Source: Pseudomonadota bacterium
GTDB lineage: Bacteria; Pseudomonadota; Alphaproteobacteria; RF32; CAG-239
Assembly: GCA_030523245.1 (NCBI GenBank)
Contig: JAUNIW010000008.1
Span: 1-36,078 of the forward strand
Length of the DNA stretch: 36,078 nucleotides
Direction: 5' to 3'
Part shown: positions 31,134 through 36,078 of the stretch, piece by piece
How positions within the stretch are numbered: the first letter of the stretch is position 1
How the letters are laid out: every line of letters begins with the position of its first letter
Notes under the pieces: generated by a model
Databases searched by the model: none
What the model saw: the letters and a program-made list of their open reading frames with translations, nothing else
Told to the model about the DNA's origin: nothing
Made by a program: the position numbers and the translations under genes

Positions 31134-32956
31134 TTTTTAACATCCTTTACCAAATTTTTTAACAAGCCTTTTGCCTGATTACCTAAATCCTTAACAGCAT
31201 CTTTTGTATCCGTTATAGACTTGGATACAACTTCCTTGGTGTCCGTATAAGATTTGGAAACATCATTTTTCACGCCATTATCACTGCTTTTAAAATGACC
31301 GGCATAAGATGTACCCTGCAAAGCAGTGTAACAAGGCGAAGAATCCGCACTCAATAACATATCACCGGCATTATACAAGCCGCCTGTAGCAATGATACCG
31401 ACAACTGTTTTTGCCGTCTGTGTCTTATTTATACCAATACTCGGCTGCGATATGGTGCCTTTAATACTCAGTAATGACCCCAGAACCGAAGAAACATTGG
31501 TATCGGTAATCCGGCCGGAAAACGGTTGTAAGTCTAAATCAAGCTTTTCATTGTAAAGATTAACACTGCCGTCAGCTACAATATAAAAATCGTTGGCATC
31601 TACGGCAATTCCTTTAGGAAAACCGGCAACACCGCCTTTGATATCCGTACGGACAACGGCGCAATTCAAATTCATGTCTTTATTGACGATGTTTAATTTC
31701 AAATTGTTCAAAATCTGTACAATTATATTACCCTGTAAGCGTTCCAGACTTTTTACGTTCAAAACGGACGGATCAATAATGGCTATAACCTGACCATTCA
31801 TATTTTCAAGATATTGGTCGGTATTACTGCCATTAGTGTTTAATTTAATGTTAAAATCCGATTTACCACCGCTTTTTACATACAAAGCTTCATTACCGGA
31901 ATCGGCAAAAGCTGTATTCAATTTTTGCAAAACAATACCGTTTCCGTTCAAATCAACGGTTGCCGTTTTTGTTCCGGCATTCAAAGAAGCTGTACCTTTA
32001 ATAACGCCGTCACCACCGTTTATATTCTTCACATCTGCTTTAAATACACCGTTTTTGAGTGTTAAATCCGTTAAAATATTTGTTAAAACCATATCCGGTG
32101 TAACATTCAGTTTTTTAATATCTATAGAAACATCAGCATCAGCCATTTTCAAGCTGTCATAAGGAATCGGCATATTTTTTATAAGCGTAGAAGCCTGAGC
32201 TTCAGAAATAAACCATATGTTTTCAGCTTGTTTTTCTTCAGAAAAATCAGCTAAATTTAATTCATTGCTTACAGCAGACATTTTTAAATACGGTGTTTTT
32301 CCTGTTAAATCAGCTGATATCATTCCATTGATTTTATTAGATTTATAATCAATTTCATATTTACCGTCAGAAGTCAGACCTTTAGAAATCCCCTTGACCC
32401 CGCCATCATAATTCAGCGTATAACCAAGCGCATTAACCTGCAGTTTTGCATCAACATCGTTATATCCGGAATCCTGTATGGACTTAAATGAAGAAGTTGT
32501 TCCTTCTCCGGTAATTTGTATTCCCGAAACAACCGTATCAAAATTTAAGTTTATCGGCGCATCAAAACTTTCCATACCAACACTAAGGTCTTTAATTTCT
32601 ACACTGTCATTTTCACCGTAATAAACATTGGTATCCGTTGTTTTTACTTTGTCTACAACAATTTCTTTTTTCAAAAGCGGCAACAATGAAAATTGTACCT
32701 GAGCCTGACCTATTTGGGCAACCTGTTGATTATTTTCAGCCTGAGAAATCAGTACATCATTCAATTCTATACTTGGTTTCAGAGATACGCCGACTTTTAA
32801 ATCGCCGTTGATTTTTACATTCATATTGGCATATTTAAGTGCCAAAGCTTCAATTTGCGGTTTATAGTTGTTAAAATTGGCTAATTTCAAAAAAACAACC
32901 AAACTGATAAGCGGAACAAAAATAATTACCGCTAAAATTATTAAAAATTTTTTCAT
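31130..32956 (-). CDS. AsmA-family envelope protein
   Basis: This 608-residue protein begins with a membrane anchor (MKKFLIILAVIIFVPLISLVVFLKL) and then the AsmA signature NFNNYKPQIEALALKYANMNVKINGDLKVGVSLKPSIEL (about 28-66). The rest is long beta-rich sequence of the AsmA/TamB repeat type, with a second conserved domain near 320-480 (LNTNGSNTDQYLENMNGQ, DLDLQPFSGRI). The C-terminus is a helical tail rich in Lys, Thr and Asp. AsmA proteins span the periplasm as lipid-transfer bridges that affect outer-membrane phospholipid and LPS. It overlaps rluC and the ATP12-like gene by four bases each (ATGA). In alphaproteobacteria the comparable slot often holds other genes, so its presence here is a local variation. 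Confidence 0.8.
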   Translation of the reverse strand: MKKFLIILAVIIFVPLISLVVFLKLANFNNYKPQIEALALKYANMNVKINGDLKVGVSLKPSIELNDVLISQAENNQQVAQIGQAQVQFSLLPLLKKEIVVDKVKTTDTNVYYGENDSVEIKDLSVGMESFDAPINLNFDTVVSGIQITGEGTTSSFKSIQDSGYNDVDAKLQVNALGYTLNYDGGVKGISKGLTSDGKYEIDYKSNKINGMISADLTGKTPYLKMSAVSNELNLADFSEEKQAENIWFISEAQASTLIKNMPIPYDSLKMADADVSIDIKKLNVTPDMVLTNILTDLTLKNGVFKADVKNINGGDGVIKGTASLNAGTKTATVDLNGNGIVLQKLNTAFADSGNEALYVKSGGKSDFNIKLNTNGSNTDQYLENMNGQVIAIIDPSVLNVKSLERLQGNIIVQILNNLKLNIVNKDMNLNCAVVRTDIKGGVAGFPKGIAVDANDFYIVADGSVNLYNEKLDLDLQPFSGRITDTNVSSVLGSLLSIKGTISQPSIGINKTQTAKTVVGIIATGGLYNAGDMLLSADSSPCYTALQGTSYAGHFKSSDNGVKNDVSKSYTDTKEVVSKSITDTKDAVKDLGNQAKGLLKNLVKDVKK

Positions 32957-33882
32957 TTTCTATACTCCAATCCAAAAAAGTCACAGGCTTCTTTAAAATA
33001 TTCAGGCAATTCGGCACAGATAATTGTTTTTTTACCATAAATTGCCGTCAAGTCAATTTTATATGCATGTAAATATAGTTTGTCCGCTACTTCTTTTAAA
33101 CGGACTCTTTGTGTTCCATAATATTTATTATCTCCTAAAATAGGACAACCGAGCACTTCCATATGCGCACGGATTTGGTGTGTACGCCCTGTTTGCGGCG
33201 AAGCAGCCAACAGCGCATATTTTTTAGAAACATTATCCAATGTTTCATAAGTTGTTAAAGCTTTTTTACCGTTTTCCGAAACTTCCATCTTTTCGCCTAT
33301 TTTTTCCAAAGGCAATTTTATTTCTCCGCTTGATTGCTGAGGACAACCCCGAACAAGTGCCAAATATGTTTTTTGCAGGCTGTGTTCGCGAAAAGCTTTA
33401 GTTAAAATGTCGGCTGCCTTACGGTTGCGAGCCAACAACAAAATACCGCTGGTTTCTTTATCAATACGATGAACAAGCTTGGGTTTTTCGTTATTTTCAA
33501 ATTTTAATGCTTCCAAAAAACCATCTACATGACGCGTTGTATTCGTTCCGCCTTGTACAGCCAGACCGGATGGTTTATTAAGGGCTATAATATCTTTGTC
33601 TTTATATATAACCAAAGATAAAATATAATCAATGTCGTTTTTGCTCAGATTTTGTTCCGATTTAACGGCTTTTTCATTATCCAGAGGCGGTAAACGTAAT
33701 TCCTGACCGGCTGAAAGCCTTGTTGATGTTTCAGCTTTTTTACCGTCAACTTTTATTTGCTTCGTTCTTAAAAGTTTTTGTAAACGCCCCAAACTTAAAG
33801 AAGGATATTCTCGCAAAAACCAACGGTTTAATCTTATACCGTCATCTTCAGACTTTATTTTGACAACAGATACACCTGACAT
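32953..33882 (-). CDS. rluC: Large-subunit rRNA pseudouridine synthase (RluC/RluD family)
   Basis: This is a 309-residue protein. An S4 RNA-binding domain (about 14-64, LNRWFLREYPSLSLGRLQKLLR) precedes the synthase domain. HRIDKETSGILLL (138-150) contains the catalytic Asp141, which isomerises uridine to pseudouridine. GRTHQIRAHM (near 230) is the second RluA-family motif. RluC and RluD share this structure, so the exact 23S target (955/2504/2580 or 1911/1915/1917) cannot be told; context with rarA favours RluC. It overlaps the asmA-like gene by four bases and follows rarA by 57 bases. Confidence 0.85.
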   Translation of the reverse strand: MSGVSVVKIKSEDDGIRLNRWFLREYPSLSLGRLQKLLRTKQIKVDGKKAETSTRLSAGQELRLPPLDNEKAVKSEQNLSKNDIDYILSLVIYKDKDIIALNKPSGLAVQGGTNTTRHVDGFLEALKFENNEKPKLVHRIDKETSGILLLARNRKAADILTKAFREHSLQKTYLALVRGCPQQSSGEIKLPLEKIGEKMEVSENGKKALTTYETLDNVSKKYALLAASPQTGRTHQIRAHMEVLGCPILGDNKYYGTQRVRLKEVADKLYLHAYKIDLTAIYGKKTIICAELPEYFKEACDFFGLEYRK

Positions 33883-33939
33883 TTTTATCCTTTTTAATAT
33901 AATTTATTACAGTCGATTTTATTCAATTTTTTTATAATT

Positions 33940-35253
33940 TCAAACTTTTTTCATTTTCGTTTGTTTTTCCCGCCGCAAATTATCAAAATAATCTATTCTT
34001 TTTTTAATTTCGCGTTCAAAACCTCGGTCAACCGGCGAATAAAGTTTTAACCGGCTCATTCCGTCCGGAAAATAATTCTGCCCTGAAAAACCGTCTTCTA
34101 AATCCTGATCATATACATAATTTTGATGATATCCCAAATCTTTCATCAATTTTGTCGGTGCATTTAAAATATGTTTCGGCGGCATAAGAGAACCTGTCTG
34201 ACGAGCCGCATCAAAAGCCTTGTGCATGGCTTTATAGACACCTGCCGATTTTGGTGCTGTTGCCAAGTAGGCTGTTAACTGCATAACAGCCAGTTCACCT
34301 TCCGGCGAACCGAGGTGCTCATACGTTTCACAGCAGGCAACGGCCTGATTAACGGCATTGGGATCGGCTAATGATACATCTTCTATGGAAAAGCGTAAAA
34401 GACGCCGTAAAATATAACGCGGATCTTCTCCGGCAACCAGCATACGTGCTACCCAGTACAAAGCCGCATCAACATCCGAACCGCGCAAAGATTTATGAAC
34501 CGCAGATATCAAATTATAATGCCCGTCACGGCCTTTGTCGTAAATCGGCGCTCTTGAACGAATAATATTTATTATCTGCTCTTTATTAAAAATTTCTCCT
34601 TTTTGAGCATATGACCAGATACTTTCAGCCATATTAAGGATATAACGACCGTCTCCGTCAGCAATTTCTTTTATAAAATCACGCGCTTCTTCATCAATCG
34701 GTAATTTATGTCCCTCTTCTTTTTCCGCACGTTCCAGTAATATTTCAAAATCTTCCGGCGTTAAACGATTCAGTACAAAAACCTGACAACGGGACAATAA
34801 AGCCGAATTTAATTCAAATGACGGATTTTCCGTTGTTGCCCCGACTAAAATAACCGTTCCGTCTTCAACATAGGGTAAAAAACCATCTTGCTGGGATTTG
34901 TTAAAACGATGAATTTCATCAACAAATAATAATGTCCCTTTTCCTTGTGTCGAACGTCTTTCTTTTGCATATTGAAAAACCCGTTTTAAATCGGCAACAC
35001 CTGAAAAAACAGCAGATATCTGCTCAAAATATAAATTCGTATATTCGGCAATCAAACGTGCAATTGTTGTTTTACCGCACCCCGGAGGACCCCATAAAAT
35101 AAAGGAAGTTATTTTACCTGAAGCCAGCATACGCCCCAGCGGGGCATTAGCACCGACAACCTGATTCTGACCGACAACTTCTTCAAGTTTTGTCGGGCGC
35201 AGTCTGTCAGCCAATGGTCTTTTAATTTTACTCGAAAATAAAGTTTCTTCCAT
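33940..35253 (-). CDS. rarA: Replication-associated recombination protein A (RarA/MgsA)
   Basis: This is a 437-residue AAA+ ATPase. It has Walker A GPPGCGKTT (55-63), Walker B LLFVDEIHRFN (108-118; Asp112-Glu113), and sensor 1 VGATTENPSFELN (about 134-146). SRCQVFVLNRL gives the arginine-finger region. The C-terminus matches the tetramerisation/DNA-clamp domain of the RarA/WRNIP1 family, and MRAHxxx-like KAMHKAFDAARQTGSLMPPKHILNAP (about 350-375) is typical. RarA acts at stalled replication forks with the clamp loader and RecA. It starts one base into the stop of the pentapeptide gene (TAATG). Confidence 0.95.
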   Translation of the reverse strand: MEETLFSSKIKRPLADRLRPTKLEEVVGQNQVVGANAPLGRMLASGKITSFILWGPPGCGKTTIARLIAEYTNLYFEQISAVFSGVADLKRVFQYAKERRSTQGKGTLLFVDEIHRFNKSQQDGFLPYVEDGTVILVGATTENPSFELNSALLSRCQVFVLNRLTPEDFEILLERAEKEEGHKLPIDEEARDFIKEIADGDGRYILNMAESIWSYAQKGEIFNKEQIINIIRSRAPIYDKGRDGHYNLISAVHKSLRGSDVDAALYWVARMLVAGEDPRYILRRLLRFSIEDVSLADPNAVNQAVACCETYEHLGSPEGELAVMQLTAYLATAPKSAGVYKAMHKAFDAARQTGSLMPPKHILNAPTKLMKDLGYHQNYVYDQDLEDGFSGQNYFPDGMSRLKLYSPVDRGFEREIKKRIDYFDNLRREKQTKMKKV

Positions 35254-36078
35254 TATCTTTCTCTGGATGACTGGTTCTGCATCAGCATTATTTTATTTTC
35301 TTTGATTTTTTCACGAATCTGTTCGCGCATTTTTTCTTTTGCTTCTCTGTCCTGTTCTTCCTGACGGCGCTCCAAAACTTCGCGTTTGTGTTGTTCTATG
35401 GTCTTGCGTAAATCATCAACATTACTTTCAACAGACTTATTTTGAGAGTTTTCTTTTTCTTTACCGAATTTTTCCATAATTTTATCGTCAGAATCTTGTT
35501 TTTTAAAAGATTTAAATAAATCTTTTCCCTTTGCACCTAAATCATTAACGTCTAACGACATACGGGTAGTGTCCAAATCAAAACCACTGCTTCCGCCGCT
35601 GAAAAATTCATCTAAATCAATGCCTTTCATTTTACTTTTTTGTTTTTTATGTTTAGGCTCCAAAATCTTTTTAAGTTCCAGTGCTGTCGGAACGTGGCCT
35701 ATAGCCTGCTCAATTTGTGCCGGAGATATAATACATTCGCTTAAATCCAATTCAAAAATATTAACACCGGTGAAATCACAACCCGTAAAATCTACGCCGC
35801 GCAAGTTTACTTGTGTTAAATCAATACGTTTCAAATCAAGAAGTGTTAAGTTCAAACGTGTTAAATTGAGTTTATAAGGATAATAAAGTGCCAGATACTC
35901 AACCAATTCCTGCAATTCTTCAATTGAAAGATTATCTAAATCGGCATCCAGTAAAATGGCATCCTGCAAATCGGCATTTTGAAATTTAACGCCATGCATA
36001 TGTGCGCCGGTAAAATTGGTACCAATCAGTTTTGCGCCTACAAAAACAGCTCCGTCAAGATTTGCACCGCTTAAATCG
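35253..36078 (-). CDS. Pentapeptide-repeat protein with helical C-terminus (5' end outside the window)
   Basis: The frame is open to the right edge, so the gene starts beyond 36078; an internal Met at 35999 is not a convincing start, because repeats continue through it. The visible N-terminal part contains A(D/N)LxX pentapeptides (for example GANLDGAVF, NADLQDAIL, DADLDNL) and, after a helical insert (about 45-80), LTRLNLTLLDLKRIDLTQVNL, which forms the right-handed quadrilateral beta-helix. The last 150 residues are charged and coiled-coil-like (REVLERRQEEQDREAKEK). Its stop overlaps the rarA start, so they are co-translated. Function is unknown. Confidence 0.75.
   Translation of the reverse strand, partial: DLSGANLDGAVFVGAKLIGTNFTGAHMHGVKFQNADLQDAILLDADLDNLSIEELQELVEYLALYYPYKLNLTRLNLTLLDLKRIDLTQVNLRGVDFTGCDFTGVNIFELDLSECIISPAQIEQAIGHVPTALELKKILEPKHKKQKSKMKGIDLDEFFSGGSSGFDLDTTRMSLDVNDLGAKGKDLFKSFKKQDSDDKIMEKFGKEKENSQNKSVESNVDDLRKTIEQHKREVLERRQEEQDREAKEKMREQIREKIKENKIMLMQNQSSRER

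Overview
The window reads as part of the chromosome of an AT-rich alphaproteobacterium of the uncultured, host- or gut-associated kind. This placement is an inference. It rests on the minus-strand run rarA - rluC - asmA-like - ATP12-like gene at the right end (ATP12 F1-ATPase assembly proteins are typical of alphaproteobacteria and mitochondria), on the psd-pssA pair, and on a large type V autotransporter. No rRNA, CRISPR array or complete insertion sequence is visible. One tRNA gene (Leu, TAA) is present.

Layout. Positions 1-5.9 kb look accessory. A decayed reading frame lies at the left edge. It is followed by three minus-strand genes: an interrupted gene of unknown function, a P-loop NTPase/kinase-like protein, and a divergent DHH-phosphoesterase-like protein. 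Divergent from these is a serine recombinase, and then a protein with two complete HD (YfbR/HDDC2-like) domains in tandem. At 5.9-7.6 kb there are three minus-strand lipoprotein genes, one BamE/SmpA-like. From 7.7 to 14.6 kb there are mostly uncharacterised small and medium proteins (coiled-coil, TerB-like, small membrane proteins, a 606-residue beta-repeat protein) together with a class I glutamine amidotransferase/peptidase C26 gene. From 14.6 to 20.8 kb lies an envelope-glycan region: a GT2 glycosyltransferase, a radical SAM/SPASM protein and a GT-C-like polytopic protein in one tight minus-strand operon, then a zinc-ribbon membrane protein and, on the plus strand, an FAD-dependent oxidoreductase of the UDP-galactopyranose mutase/HemY type. 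A 48-residue Cys-Gly-rich peptide gene and an Hsp20 chaperone follow. From 21.6 to 28.1 kb is one 2166-residue autotransporter with an ankyrin-like N-terminus, a hydrophobic/glycine segment, a long repetitive passenger and a C-terminal barrel. After it come tRNA-Leu, psd and pssA (phosphatidylethanolamine synthesis), and the conserved minus-strand operon pentapeptide protein - rarA - rluC - asmA-like - ATP12-like - acyP - Cys-rich protein, which runs off the right edge at its 5' end.

Working together: psd and pssA make phosphatidylethanolamine. The 14.6-18.5 kb operon probably builds or modifies a lipid-linked surface sugar. The lipoproteins and the autotransporter are surface products. The most unusual material is the P-loop/DHH-like/recombinase/double-HD block, the 606-residue repeat protein with a misplaced start, the Cys-Gly peptide next to Hsp20, the mosaic autotransporter passenger, and a Psd that lacks the usual Asp-x-His motif.
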